Positions 24,502 through 33,045 of a stretch of 33,294 bases of DNA are shown here, in pieces. The position numbers and the translations under genes are program-made. This stretch comes from Pirellulales bacterium. Lineage in GTDB: Bacteria; Planctomycetota; Planctomycetia; Pirellulales; Lacipirellulaceae. A model generated the notes under the pieces. The model ran no database searches, was not told where the DNA came from, and saw only the letters and a program-made list of their open reading frames with translations. Position 1 is the stretch's first letter, and every line of letters begins with the position of its first letter. The DNA lies in assembly GCA_022448345.1 (NCBI GenBank), contig JAKVCB010000030.1, forward strand, positions 1-33,294. Reading direction: 5' to 3'.

Positions 24502-25038
24502 TTAGCCAGCATCGGGTCGTTCCAGGACAATTCCGTCCGTGCGGATTTCTACAACCCTCGTTCCATTGCGGAGGATTTCTCCCTCGCGGACGACCTGCGA
24601 GTCAATCACAGCCATGGTTCCGTGACGGGAATGGAACATCATTTCAGGGATTTTGTTGGTAAATCGGGAGTCCGTTGCAGAGTGAGGCTGCTTCATTTGT
24701 CCGGCCAGGGCTGCTTTTTCGCCGCCGGTTGTGGGTGGTTGGTTCTGTTCCCCAGGCTGTTGGGGAGTGATGGAGAAGGGGTCGTACTTGAGGATTTCAG
24801 CTAGCGTTTGCTGGGGCCAGTGTCGCAGTGGATTTTGACTCGTGCGCGGGGGCAGCTTGGCCAAGGTAGCTTGTGGAACCTGTCGCGTTGTCGTGGAGCT
24901 TACGCTAGGAGTATCGGTTTGCGATTCATTGGCCCCGCTGAATGCGTGGTACAGCATCACCAGCAGTAAAGTTGCCAGTACGGGAATGATGGCAATCTTC
25001 AGTTTTTCGGTGATTGCTGAAGAAGGGATATCAGACAT
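24502..25038 (-). CDS. PilP/GspC-like membrane-anchored pilus assembly protein
   Basis: This 178-residue protein starts at ATG 25038, overlapping the pilO stop by 8 bases (ATGTCTGA). One transmembrane helix (IAIIPVLATLLLVMLYHAF) is near the N-terminus, followed by a disordered Thr/Pro/Gln-rich region. A small beta domain follows at the C-terminus (GTMAVIDSQVVREGEIL and TRVVEIRTDGIVLERP). This domain resembles the HR domain of GspC or the PilP core, which link the inner-membrane platform to the secretin. Classical PilP is a lipoprotein; no lipobox is seen here, so the anchor is GspC-like. The assignment rests on position between PilO and the secretin plus the C-terminal pattern. Confidence 0.7.
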   Translation of the reverse strand: MSDIPSSAITEKLKIAIIPVLATLLLVMLYHAFSGANESQTDTPSVSSTTTRQVPQATLAKLPPRTSQNPLRHWPQQTLAEILKYDPFSITPQQPGEQNQPPTTGGEKAALAGQMKQPHSATDSRFTNKIPEMMFHSRHGTMAVIDSQVVREGEILRNGTRVVEIRTDGIVLERPDAG

Positions 25039-25642
25039 GGTGGGCACCTTCGGCTACAAGCGGGATCATGTGGTTGGTTACAGTTTCGCGAAGGGGAGCA
25101 AAAAAGATCCGCAAAGTTATTTCGACGGGATAGCCTTCTGAGTTGCCGACAGACTGGCTGATTTTTAAATCGCGGACAACACACAAACGGCGCAGCTCGG
25201 TGAGTCCTGCCAGGAAGCGACAAATCGATTGATAGGAAGCATGGGCGGATAACTTAACATCCATTTTCGAATGGGTCTCTTCATGGGTGGTACTGTCTCG
25301 ACTGAACTGGTGAATCGAAACGTCACTCTCCCTTGCCAGTCTCGCCAATTGGCCAAGAAATACTGATTCTTGTGGTACCGAAGGAATTCGAGCGAGTAGT
25401 TGATCGAGATGGATTTCCTCGCGATCGAGTTGTTGCTGAAGATTGTCGTGGGTGGACACGAAGGCTTCGGCCTGCCGAAGGCATTCCAGCTTTTCGTTGG
25501 CTTGTGCGGCGAGTGAGGCCGTTTCTTTCTGCATGGGGGTGAGCAGGAAGAGGTAAAGCAGGGCTGCGACACCGAGTGTAGAGCACAGCCCCGTAGCGTG
25601 GAGCGACCATCCAAGTCGTGGGAGGTTTGAAAGTGAGTTCAT
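25031..25642 (-). CDS. pilO: PilO-like pilus assembly protein
   Basis: This 203-residue protein has one N-terminal transmembrane helix (STLGVAALLYLFLLTPMQKE, about residues 21-40), then a long helical segment (ETASLAAQANEKLECLRQAE and following) and a C-terminal ferredoxin-like alpha/beta part. This layout fits PilO/GspM, which pairs with PilN in the inner-membrane platform. It follows pilN by 19 bp and overlaps the next gene by 8 bases, so translation is probably coupled. The assignment rests on topology, length and gene order more than on strong sequence motifs. Confidence 0.78.
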   Translation of the reverse strand: MNSLSNLPRLGWSLHATGLCSTLGVAALLYLFLLTPMQKETASLAAQANEKLECLRQAEAFVSTHDNLQQQLDREEIHLDQLLARIPSVPQESVFLGQLARLARESDVSIHQFSRDSTTHEETHSKMDVKLSAHASYQSICRFLAGLTELRRLCVVRDLKISQSVGNSEGYPVEITLRIFFAPLRETVTNHMIPLVAEGAHHV

Positions 25643-25661
25643 GATAGGGGCCTTTGCGCCG

Positions 25662-26264
25662 TTATTCGTATCGACAGGAAAGATTAAATTTCCTCCGGTC
25701 GTCCTCGTCTGAGATTGCGCGCGACGATTCGAGCAGAACGTGATCGAATACGTTGTAGTCTTTTAAGGCAGCGACAAACCGTGTTACCGCAAGATCACTT
25801 GGTGCAGTCGCCTGGAGTTGCAATTCATAGATTTCATTATTTTGCGTTATGGTTTTTCCAGGATCGGTTTCCGACCGGAGGGTGACGACCTCATGGACGG
25901 TTGACAGCGTAAAGTTTTCGATACTAATGTTACTCCCCGGCTTGTTAGACCCCTGGCTTACCATTCCTATCAGCTGCAAAGGTTGACCGCTGTTATTTTG
26001 CATGGCGACCAGCGATTCTCGTTGCTGCAAGGCGTCGAGTCGCTGCCGAATGTGTTCGATTTGTTCAACCCTTTTTAGGGCAACGTCGGTGCGTGATCCG
26101 ACACGCGCAAGGGTGTCTCTTTCGGCACCGAGCATGGAATACTCGTGGCCACACGCGATCACACCAATCAGGGCGGCCAACAAGGTCACCGGCAGCCATT
26201 GTCGAAGACGTTTGCGACGCAGCAGGCGACGACGTTCAGTCAAGGGGAGTAAATTAAGGTGCAT
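25662..26264 (-). CDS. pilN: PilN-like pilus assembly protein
   Basis: This 200-residue protein starts MHLNLLPLTERRRLLRRKR, the typical PilN/GspL cytoplasmic tip (NLLP followed by a basic stretch) that binds the groove of PilM. A transmembrane helix follows (LPVTLLAALIGVIACGH, about residues 24-40). After it come a coiled-coil-like helix (LARVGSRTDVALKRVEQIEH) and a ferredoxin-like C-terminus. It begins two bases after the pilM stop (TGA CT ATG), which suggests tight coupling of PilM and PilN synthesis. Confidence 0.85.
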   Translation of the reverse strand: MHLNLLPLTERRRLLRRKRLRQWLPVTLLAALIGVIACGHEYSMLGAERDTLARVGSRTDVALKRVEQIEHIRQRLDALQQRESLVAMQNNSGQPLQLIGMVSQGSNKPGSNISIENFTLSTVHEVVTLRSETDPGKTITQNNEIYELQLQATAPSDLAVTRFVAALKDYNVFDHVLLESSRAISDEDDRRKFNLSCRYE

Positions 26265-26266
26265 AG

Positions 26267-27352
26267 TCAGGCCATTAATGGGATAGCAGAAAGAGCGATC
26301 GCTTTACCAAGCACCGCCTGGTGGCTAAAAGGAGTGGCTGCGGACGTTGCTTGTGTAGAGAGACTCCAGACGGTTGTGGGAAGAGCCAGTTGTTGAGCCA
26401 GTAGCTGGTCAGTACCTTTCAGTGCCGCTCCGCCGCCAAGCAGGCAAGCATGCTGTGGTGTTAATTCGGGATGCTCATAGGCGATAAACTGCAATGTTCG
26501 TTGTAGTTCTTGCATGGCCTGTTTAACCGGTTCTTTGGTCAGGTTGCAGATTGTCTTCTGGATTTCGCCGGGTGCCATGTCGTCGTCGGTTTGCAGTCCA
26601 TACTTGCCCAACAGCTGGCAGGCTTCCTCATGTGTGAGCTTCAATCCGGTCTGGAGGTTGGCGACAACCTTGCGAAGTCCGCATCCGCTGAGCAAACGCG
26701 TAAAACAGGGAGTGCCGTGCCGCACGATGGTCAGCCAGATGGCATCAAATCCCCAGTCGACGGCCACAATTATTTCCGCGGACGTGGTTGGAGGTGCCAT
26801 GGCGATTGCGCGGGCTGCCGCAAACGGGTGGGTGTCGATGGCCTGGCATTGGAGTTTTGCGCGATTCAATTCCGAAGCGGCTGTTTGTGCTGCGTCGGTT
26901 GGGGTAGATATGACATGGACCAGGCAGTTTGCTTGATGAGAACGGCAAGGGTTGGTACGCCAGAAGCCGGCCTGGTAATCACCAGGTGCACGATCGTCGG
27001 CATAGTTCAACTCTGCATCAACCAGGTGTAATAATTCTGGGTCGGGTGCTGATGGAAGATCCAGTACGCGGAGTTCGGAAAGGGGCGTCGGTAACAAGCA
27101 TGCTGCAGGTCGAGATCGCCAGCGGTGGCTGCCTTGCAGAGTGGTATGGAGAATGTCGCGTAATCCCGTCAACGATGGGTCCCATTCATGAGGGGGCCTG
27201 GGAAGGATTTGTCCAAAACGAAGTTGCCAGCGGCCATGGTAGCGTTCGACTTGCGCCAGCTTGATGGTCGACGTGCCGATATCAACGCCGACCCAGCCAC
27301 AACGCTGGCGGTGTTGCAAGTCGTTTTCAGGATGGACTGTAGTGACGGTCAT
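26267..27352 (-). CDS. pilM: PilM, actin-like ATPase of the pilus/secretion platform
   Basis: This 361-residue soluble protein shows the actin-like nucleotide-binding pattern of PilM: phosphate-1 loop VGVDIGTSTIKLAQV (residues 21-35), a second acidic loop VAVDWGFDAIWLTI (Asp199) and adenosine-site ACLLGGGAALKG (301-312). PilM is a cytoplasmic ring-forming partner of PilN in type IV pilus systems; in type II secretion the same fold is GspL's cytoplasmic domain. A separate PilM-PilN pair, as here, points to pilus-type platform design. It starts about 60 bp after a small membrane-protein gene. Confidence 0.9.
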   Translation of the reverse strand: MTVTTVHPENDLQHRQRCGWVGVDIGTSTIKLAQVERYHGRWQLRFGQILPRPPHEWDPSLTGLRDILHTTLQGSHRWRSRPAACLLPTPLSELRVLDLPSAPDPELLHLVDAELNYADDRAPGDYQAGFWRTNPCRSHQANCLVHVISTPTDAAQTAASELNRAKLQCQAIDTHPFAAARAIAMAPPTTSAEIIVAVDWGFDAIWLTIVRHGTPCFTRLLSGCGLRKVVANLQTGLKLTHEEACQLLGKYGLQTDDDMAPGEIQKTICNLTKEPVKQAMQELQRTLQFIAYEHPELTPQHACLLGGGAALKGTDQLLAQQLALPTTVWSLSTQATSAATPFSHQAVLGKAIALSAIPLMA

Positions 27353-27411
27353 GAGGATTAAAGGAAGTTCATGGTAGGGATAACCGGCCAGGTCGAAGGG
27401 ACCAGGTTGTC

Positions 27412-27672
27412 TTACGGGGCCGGTCGGGCAGCAAGTTTTTCGAGGCGAGCGAGTCGTCCGTCCATAGTTTTGAGGATTTGTGCGATCTCACGCAGAACTT
27501 GTTCCGAGCGTTCCGAGCCGCTCAGAAATGCTTTTCGCGTTTGGCCCTTCGTGATTTCGGCTTGTGCTGAATTGGTGTTCGTGAGCCAGCCACCAGCCAG
27601 GGTTGCCAGGAGAAGCAGGCCCAGAAACAGGATGGGACGAACTGTCGATTTGAAGTTTGTGGATGAATGCAT
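27412..27672 (-). CDS. Small membrane-anchored protein with C-terminal helix (unknown function)
   Basis: This 86-residue protein has one hydrophobic segment (PILFLGLLLLATLAGGWL, about residues 13-30), either a signal anchor or a cleavable signal (possible cut near AQA). The rest is a charged amphipathic helix (SEQVLREIAQILKTMDGRLA) with coiled-coil character and a short Ala/Pro tail. It sits between gspF and pilM, inside the operon, with regular spacing (about 40 and 60 bp), so I take it to be a real operon member. I do not recognise its family. A role as a small platform or assembly factor is only inferred from position. Confidence 0.65.
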   Translation of the reverse strand: MHSSTNFKSTVRPILFLGLLLLATLAGGWLTNTNSAQAEITKGQTRKAFLSGSERSEQVLREIAQILKTMDGRLARLEKLAARPAP

Positions 27673-27712
27673 TTGGATTTCCTAGATGGGTACAAGGTGC
27701 TATCGATGGTAC

Positions 27713-28927
27713 TTAATGAGACATGGTAGAGACGTCCAGGAGAGGTACGATCACAGCCAGCACTACGATCGCTACGAAAACGCCCATAACAACAATGACG
27801 GCTGGTTCGAGCAGTCGCACCAATTGCCGCACATGTCGTTCACCATCGTCTTCATAGTATTCTCCAATCAGCAGCATCACCATGCCGAGTTTTCCCGTTT
27901 TTTCAGCCGTTGCTATCATTTGGGCGGCACCAGCAGGAATGAAGTTTGCCTCTCTAATCGTTTTTGCAATACCGTTGCCGTTGAGGACCTCGCGTTCAAT
28001 GTTGTCGAAGACGCGACGGAAGAATTGATTCTTGACAGCAGATCGGCAGAGCCGTACCGATTCCAAAAGAGGAATGCCTGTTTGCAGCATGGTGCCGATC
28101 AAGCGGAACATGCGTCCTGCCAACAGTAAACGGGAAGCGTCGCGAAGGAGTGGTAAATTCAGAACGATTCGATCCCAACAACGGGTTGCCTGTTCAGTAT
28201 GCCGTATCCTCCAGAGTGCCAGCATGGTGATTACCAGGCCGGCTAACAGTAGCAGGCTATGATTGCGCAGGACCTGGGCTGTATCGAGCAAAAGCTGGGT
28301 CATGGGTGGGGCTGGCCTTCCCAAACTGACAAAGACCTTGCCAAATTGTGGCAAGACAAAGAACACCAGTGCGTTGACCACAACGGCTGCAATACCGATC
28401 AATATCAGCGGGTAAGCCAAGGTTGACTGCAGTGTACTTCGCAAGCGGATTTCGTTGCGGATTTGCTCGGCAAGTCGGCTCAACACTTCATTGATCGTGC
28501 CGGCAGACTCGGCGGCAGCAATGCTGGCAACATACGCTTCCCCAAAGACATCGACGTGTTGTTTCATGGCGACCGAGACCGGGTTTCCGGATGAGATGTC
28601 GCGAAAGAGTTCATCCAGTAGTTTGCGCAACCTCGGGTTGCGCGCGTCCTCCGCAGCAGACCGGATTGCTTCGGCCAGATCGATTCCTGACTGACACATG
28701 ATTGCCAGTTGGGAGGTGAGCATCAGCAGGTCAGTTCGCCTGATACCACTGCGTCTTTTGGTACTGAAGGTAAACCTGGAAGCTGTGTGAGACTTGCTTT
28801 CCTGAAACGAGAGTGGGAAGAGTCCCTGCTCGCGCAGCATTTGCTGGGCTTCGCTCAGCGAAGCCGTATTGAGGACGCCATTTGTCAGCTGTCCTTCCCG
28901 TGATTTTGCGGTGTACCGTAATTCCAT
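27713..28927 (-). CDS. gspF: GspF/PilC inner-membrane platform protein
   Basis: This 404-residue protein begins MELRYTAKSREGQLTNGVL, typical of GspF/PilC. It has two repeated T2SSF domains: residues about 69-192 (RTDLLMLTSQLAIMCQSGIDL) and about 270-395 (RMFRLIGTMLQTGIPLLESV). Three membrane segments are visible near residues 170-195, 222-240 and 375-397. The protein is the inner-membrane base that couples the GspE/PilB ATPase to pilus assembly. It starts 14 bp after gspE in the same operon. Confidence 0.95.
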   Translation of the reverse strand: MELRYTAKSREGQLTNGVLNTASLSEAQQMLREQGLFPLSFQESKSHTASRFTFSTKRRSGIRRTDLLMLTSQLAIMCQSGIDLAEAIRSAAEDARNPRLRKLLDELFRDISSGNPVSVAMKQHVDVFGEAYVASIAAAESAGTINEVLSRLAEQIRNEIRLRSTLQSTLAYPLILIGIAAVVVNALVFFVLPQFGKVFVSLGRPAPPMTQLLLDTAQVLRNHSLLLLAGLVITMLALWRIRHTEQATRCWDRIVLNLPLLRDASRLLLAGRMFRLIGTMLQTGIPLLESVRLCRSAVKNQFFRRVFDNIEREVLNGNGIAKTIREANFIPAGAAQMIATAEKTGKLGMVMLLIGEYYEDDGERHVRQLVRLLEPAVIVVMGVFVAIVVLAVIVPLLDVSTMSH

Positions 28928-28941
28928 CGAAAAATTTTCGT

Positions 28942-30678
28942 CTAGTCAAAAAATGCCACACGAATGATTTCTTCGAGGCTGGTTTTTCCAGCTTCGGCGA
29001 GGTGAAGTCCCTCGGCAAGCAGGGTGGTTTCTTCCTGTTCATGTTGCAGTGCCTGGATTGTTTCCAGATCTGCCCCTGCCGAAATTGCAGCACGCAACTT
29101 GCGGGTAGCAGTCAGCAGTTCGTAAATCCCAACTCTTCCTTGAAAACCCGTATCGTAGCACTTTGAGCATCCTTCTCCCCGAACGAATTGACGGCGCGCG
29201 TCTCCCTCGTAGTGGATCATGTCGAGGAGTTCTGCAGGTGGATAGTGGGTTGTTTTGCAATTAGGGCAGACGGTCCGAACCAATCGCTGAGCAATGATTC
29301 CAACAAGGGCAGCTGAAATTTTGTAAGGGGCAATTCCCATGTCCATCAGTCGTGTGATTGCACTGGCACTATCATTGGTGTGGAGTGTGCTCAGAACCAG
29401 GTGGCCCGTAAGGCCAGCTTGAATTGCAACCTCTGCTGTTTCGGCATCACGAATCTCCCCTACCATAATCACGTCAGGATCTTGTCGCAGGATCGCCCGC
29501 AGTACCTTGGCAAAGGTCAGCGATTTTGCTCTTTCCATCTGGACCTGGTTGATCATCTCCAATTGATATTCGACAGGGTCTTCGACGGTGACAATGTTGT
29601 GCTGTACCGACTTGATGAGTTCCACAGCTGAATAAAGCGTGGTCGTTTTTCCACTACCGGTCGGACCGGTCACAAGGACCAGCCCATACGGTTTGGCGAG
29701 CATGTCTTTGATTGGGCGGAGTTGCCGGCGAGGAACTCCTAGTTGTTCGAGGTCGAAGGTTACATTGCTGCGGTCGAGTACGCGAAGGACGACTTTTTCG
29801 CCGAGTACGGTTGGAAGGGTCGAGCAACGCAGGTCGATCTCGCGCCGCTCAACCAGGACGTGGGTCCGCCCATCCTGAGGCACACGTTGCTCCGCAATAT
29901 CCAATTTGGCGATTACCTTGATCCGAGAGACGATCGCAGCGTGGAAATCGCGACGTGGTCGCAGTACTTCGCGAAGCTGGCCATCGAGGCGAAAGCGAAT
30001 CGACGAATTGTGCTGGCCTGGTTCGATATGAATATCGCTGGCACCCTGCCGTACCGCATGGACAATAATATAGTTGACCAGGTTGATGACCGGACTCCCT
30101 TCGGCCAGCGACTGCAAGTCCTGAAGATCAACTTCAAAAATTTCTGGATCGACTTCAACCGCGTCTGCCTCGATATCGGCCGAAACGGTGTCGACTGCAA
30201 AGTCTTCTTCATAGGCACGTGGCAAAAGTTTTTCGATGGCTCCCTTTAGTGCCAGTATCGGGCGTACATGGGCCCCTGTGGTACGCTCGATTTCATCGAG
30301 GTGATGCAGATTTTGCGGCTCTGCCATGGCCACGGTAAGTTCGCCCTTGACGCAGAATAACGCGAGTGCGCTGAACGACTTGGCTTGCGTGTGCGGTAGG
30401 ATGCGAACGACCGCAGGGTCAATGAGCCCCTCCCGTAACTTCACAAAAGGCACACCGAGGTTCTCGGCAATAAAGGGAAGGAGTTGTTCCTCATCCACAA
30501 ACCCGAGTTCGACCAGTGTTTCTCCAAGCCGCATTTTCTTGGATTGCTGCTCACCAAGTGCTGTTTCGAGTTCTTGTGGAGTGAGCAGGCTGGCGCGTAC
30601 AAGTTGCTCTCCCAGTGGGGCTGGGAGCATATTTGTGCGGTCCCTTTGTGAATCGACCGTTTGGGTAAGCGTATTCAT
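28942..30678 (-). CDS. gspE: GspE/PilB assembly ATPase
   Basis: This 578-residue ATPase begins with a MshEN-type region (GEQLVRASLLTPQELETAL, about residues 23-150), a fold known to bind c-di-GMP in some relatives. The motor contains Walker A GPTGSGKTT (338-346), Walker B region DVIMVGEIRD (402-411), the His box LSTLHTNDS (429-437) and a zinc tetracysteine Cys471/474 and Cys504/507. This set fits assembly ATPases, not the retraction ATPase PilT. It powers pseudopilus or pilus extension. Its start overlaps the STAS gene stop by four bases (ATGA), so the two are coupled. Confidence 0.95.
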   Translation of the reverse strand: MNTLTQTVDSQRDRTNMLPAPLGEQLVRASLLTPQELETALGEQQSKKMRLGETLVELGFVDEEQLLPFIAENLGVPFVKLREGLIDPAVVRILPHTQAKSFSALALFCVKGELTVAMAEPQNLHHLDEIERTTGAHVRPILALKGAIEKLLPRAYEEDFAVDTVSADIEADAVEVDPEIFEVDLQDLQSLAEGSPVINLVNYIIVHAVRQGASDIHIEPGQHNSSIRFRLDGQLREVLRPRRDFHAAIVSRIKVIAKLDIAEQRVPQDGRTHVLVERREIDLRCSTLPTVLGEKVVLRVLDRSNVTFDLEQLGVPRRQLRPIKDMLAKPYGLVLVTGPTGSGKTTTLYSAVELIKSVQHNIVTVEDPVEYQLEMINQVQMERAKSLTFAKVLRAILRQDPDVIMVGEIRDAETAEVAIQAGLTGHLVLSTLHTNDSASAITRLMDMGIAPYKISAALVGIIAQRLVRTVCPNCKTTHYPPAELLDMIHYEGDARRQFVRGEGCSKCYDTGFQGRVGIYELLTATRKLRAAISAGADLETIQALQHEQEETTLLAEGLHLAEAGKTSLEEIIRVAFFD

Positions 30679-31010
30679 CGTGTGAAGCTCCCCACGGCAC
30701 CGATGAGTTCGTCAAACGTTGCCAGTTGGTGGTCGACTGCAGTAATTCGCAAGATATCACGGCAGAGTGGATTTGCACTGGCCAGCTTGAGGCGACCTCC
30801 CAGAGTGGTACATCGACCGTGCGCATCAAGAAGCCATTCCAGGCCCGTGCTGTGGATGAACGGTACCTGGGTCAGATCAAACACCAGGCGGGGTGGCCCG
30901 TTCGAAATCACCTGATCCAATAGCAGGCTCAGCTCTTCCACCGCATCGGTGTCGAGCGGGCCATCACCACCAATCACATCGACGATCCCTTTTTTTTCGA
31001 GTTTGAACAT
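30675..31010 (-). CDS. STAS-domain protein (anti-sigma-antagonist-like)
   Basis: This 111-residue protein starts at ATG 31010 (MFKLEKKGIVDVIG); an upstream in-frame extension to 31274 lies inside the kinase gene and is not credible. The whole protein is one STAS domain of the SpoIIAA type: RLVFDLTQVPFIHSTGLEWL with Ser54/Thr55 at the usual phosphoacceptor position. Classical partners are serine kinases of the RsbW/SpoIIAB type, which I do not see here; the neighbour is a histidine kinase instead. Its stop overlaps the gspE start (ATGA). The position between kinase and ATPase suggests a regulatory or scaffold role for the secretion machine. Confidence 0.85.
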   Translation of the reverse strand: MFKLEKKGIVDVIGGDGPLDTDAVEELSLLLDQVISNGPPRLVFDLTQVPFIHSTGLEWLLDAHGRCTTLGGRLKLASANPLCRDILRITAVDHQLATFDELIGAVGSFTR

Positions 31011-31029
31011 GGTATTTCCCGTCTTTAGG

Positions 31030-32466
31030 CTAGCAGGGTAACGTGACGGTAAAGCGGGTACCTTTGTCGAGTTCGCTATGAACATCGATCTTGCCTCCGT
31101 GCAACCGTACGACTTCCTGGGTAAAAGCAAGCCCAAGTCCGTTGCCGGAGACCTCTCGTACGCGGTTGTCTGCACTGCGGAAGAATTTTTCAAAGATATG
31201 TGGCACCTCATCTTGTGAGATTCCGACGCCAGAATCTTCAACGTAGATTGCCAGGTTCTCAAGTGTTTGTTCAACCGTGAAGCTTACGCGCCCCCCTGTT
31301 GGTGTGTACTTGGTCGCGTTGCCCAGCAGGTTCACCAGCGCCGATGTGAATTTATCTTTATCGAGGCACATCCTGGTAAGTTTGGGAGGTAGATGGGCGT
31401 CCAGCGTAATCTCCTTACTTTTCATTTCTGGAGCAACATGATCCATCACCTCTTCAAGAAGTCGCATCAGATCGGTTTCGTGCCGTTTGAGATTAAGAGA
31501 ACCAGATTCCATCTGGCTGATGTTCAGCAATTCGTCCACAAACCTCGATAGTCGAGTTGCCTCGGCGTTGATGATGTTGCAGAATTCCTTCTGTTGGTCG
31601 ACGTCGATTCCCTCTTCCAGGGCGAGTGTTTCCGCGTAAGCCTTGATATTGCCGAGTGGAGTCCGCAGTTCATGGGTGGCAGTCAGCACGAACTGGTTTC
31701 GCAACGCATCGGCCAGAAGTTGCTGGGTGATGTCGCGCACCGTCCAGATTTCCTGACACGCATCGGTGGCCTTGTCGACAAGTGGGTGGCGGGAGATCTG
31801 CAAAACCCCGTCGTGGATTGTCGGCCCACGATGGACTTCAAAGGCCCCATTACCGTTTTGTCGCGTTAACTTGTCTGTGATTTCATCCGCATTGGCTGCA
31901 GACTGGCACTGTAAAACGTCGAGCAGGCTGTGGCCAACGACCTGCGTTGTTCCCAAACCCTGCGCCAGTGCCTCAAAGGCTTGATTGGCAAAGGCGATTT
32001 GAAATGAATCTTCAGTTACAGCAATGGGAGTGGGGAGTTGCTGGAAAGTACGAACCACCCATTCCTGCTTGAGGTCTTTGACGGCTTCGGAGAGCCGCTC
32101 CTCAAGATTCGTCCACACCTGTTGGTGGCTGATCCGGTCCAGAATGGCATTCCAACCCTGGCTGACGGGGTCACTCCCTGTGAGACAGCGAATCTCGGCA
32201 TGGTTCAGCGAGGTGACCTGGGATACATGGTGAAGCTGCTGCTCAATGAGCGAATTGAGGCGAGTTGACTGGTAGAGGACAGCCGCACCAATGAGCAAGA
32301 TAACGATCGGGCCAGTTACCGCAATCCCCGCCAGCGGGATGAGTGAGTTGCGATAGGCCAGTGCTAATGAGGTTGCCAGGCAGAGCAGCAGACACGCCAG
32401 GCCAAACATCAGGTATTTGGTGACCAGACGTCGGTTCAGTGGAACAGGTTGTGCTGCAGTTGCCAT
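31030..32466 (-). CDS. Membrane sensor histidine kinase with PAS domain
   Basis: This 478-residue protein has two N-terminal transmembrane helices (about residues 18-37 and 44-66) with almost no periplasmic loop, so it probably senses a membrane or cytoplasmic signal. A PAS domain covers about residues 140-250 (PTPIAVTEDSFQIAFANQAF). The HisKA motif ATHELRTPLGNIK has His265. The ATPase part shows the N-box LLGNATKYTP (Asn383), G1 DSGVGI (411-416), F-box FEKFFR (425-430) and G2 GNGLGL (441-446). All catalytic boxes are intact. The gene lies between a lone receiver and the STAS gene, 20 bp upstream of the latter. Confidence 0.93.
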   Translation of the reverse strand: MATAAQPVPLNRRLVTKYLMFGLACLLLCLATSLALAYRNSLIPLAGIAVTGPIVILLIGAAVLYQSTRLNSLIEQQLHHVSQVTSLNHAEIRCLTGSDPVSQGWNAILDRISHQQVWTNLEERLSEAVKDLKQEWVVRTFQQLPTPIAVTEDSFQIAFANQAFEALAQGLGTTQVVGHSLLDVLQCQSAANADEITDKLTRQNGNGAFEVHRGPTIHDGVLQISRHPLVDKATDACQEIWTVRDITQQLLADALRNQFVLTATHELRTPLGNIKAYAETLALEEGIDVDQQKEFCNIINAEATRLSRFVDELLNISQMESGSLNLKRHETDLMRLLEEVMDHVAPEMKSKEITLDAHLPPKLTRMCLDKDKFTSALVNLLGNATKYTPTGGRVSFTVEQTLENLAIYVEDSGVGISQDEVPHIFEKFFRSADNRVREVSGNGLGLAFTQEVVRLHGGKIDVHSELDKGTRFTVTLPC

Positions 32467-32558
32467 TTTATGCCTGCTACGAAACGAATCATTAACCTGT
32501 CCCGCAGCTGGTCAGAGAATGGTACTTTCTCGCCTTGGTTCAAGTTGGTTTGTCCGGA

Positions 32559-32954
32559 TCAACCATGGACTGGTGTGAACTCCAGCAGCGAGCAGGCAAA
32601 CGCAACCACCTCACCTGGACTGAATGGTTTGTGAAATACCTTGGCCAGGCGGTGGACCTCGTTCATCCTGGTAGAATCAATTTCCAGACCCTTCGCGGAA
32701 CAAAGAACAATGGGAACCTCACAATTCATCGAGTCCGTGCGGATTGCTTCGCAGAGTTCCTCGCCACTCATGTGTGGCATTTGGTAGTCCGTGATGACCA
32801 GGTCAAACAATTCCTGGCGAGCAGCTTCGGCAGCTGTCGCACCGTCGTAAGTGCAAGTGACGACAAAACCCGCCCGTTCCAGGCTGAACGCGAGCAACTG
32901 GGCCATGACGCGATTGTCTTCAGCCACGAGGATATGTTTTGACATGTTGTCCAT
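32559..32954 (-). CDS. Single-domain response regulator (CheY-like receiver)
   Basis: This 131-residue protein is a receiver domain with no output domain. Acidic pair Glu12/Asp13 (LVAEDN), phosphoacceptor Asp56 (VITDYQMP), Ser86 (VLCSAKG) and Lys109 (VFHKPF) are all in place. The start could be ATG 32954 or ATG 32945. It is about 92 bp upstream of the histidine kinase gene, so the kinase is its probable donor. With no DNA-binding domain it must act by protein contact, perhaps on the secretion ATPase or the STAS protein. Confidence 0.9.
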   Translation of the reverse strand: MDNMSKHILVAEDNRVMAQLLAFSLERAGFVVTCTYDGATAAEAARQELFDLVITDYQMPHMSGEELCEAIRTDSMNCEVPIVLCSAKGLEIDSTRMNEVHRLAKVFHKPFSPGEVVAFACSLLEFTPVHG

Positions 32955-33045
32955 CGTATTGATCTCTGTAAAGCAATGGCCGGGTACAACGAGTCCCCCA
33001 AAGGCGACCTGCCCTCAAGGGACCGTGTTGCCGAGCTCATCCGTT

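Noticed and set aside
24283-24804. Plus-strand open frame of 173 codons over the pilP-like gene and the gap
   Set aside because: Most of it is antisense to the pilP-like gene and the sequence shows no domain; the operon reading is much stronger.
31011-31274. N-terminal extension of the STAS protein
   Set aside because: The extension overlaps the 3' part of the histidine kinase gene and does not look like protein; ATG 31010 starts exactly at the STAS domain.
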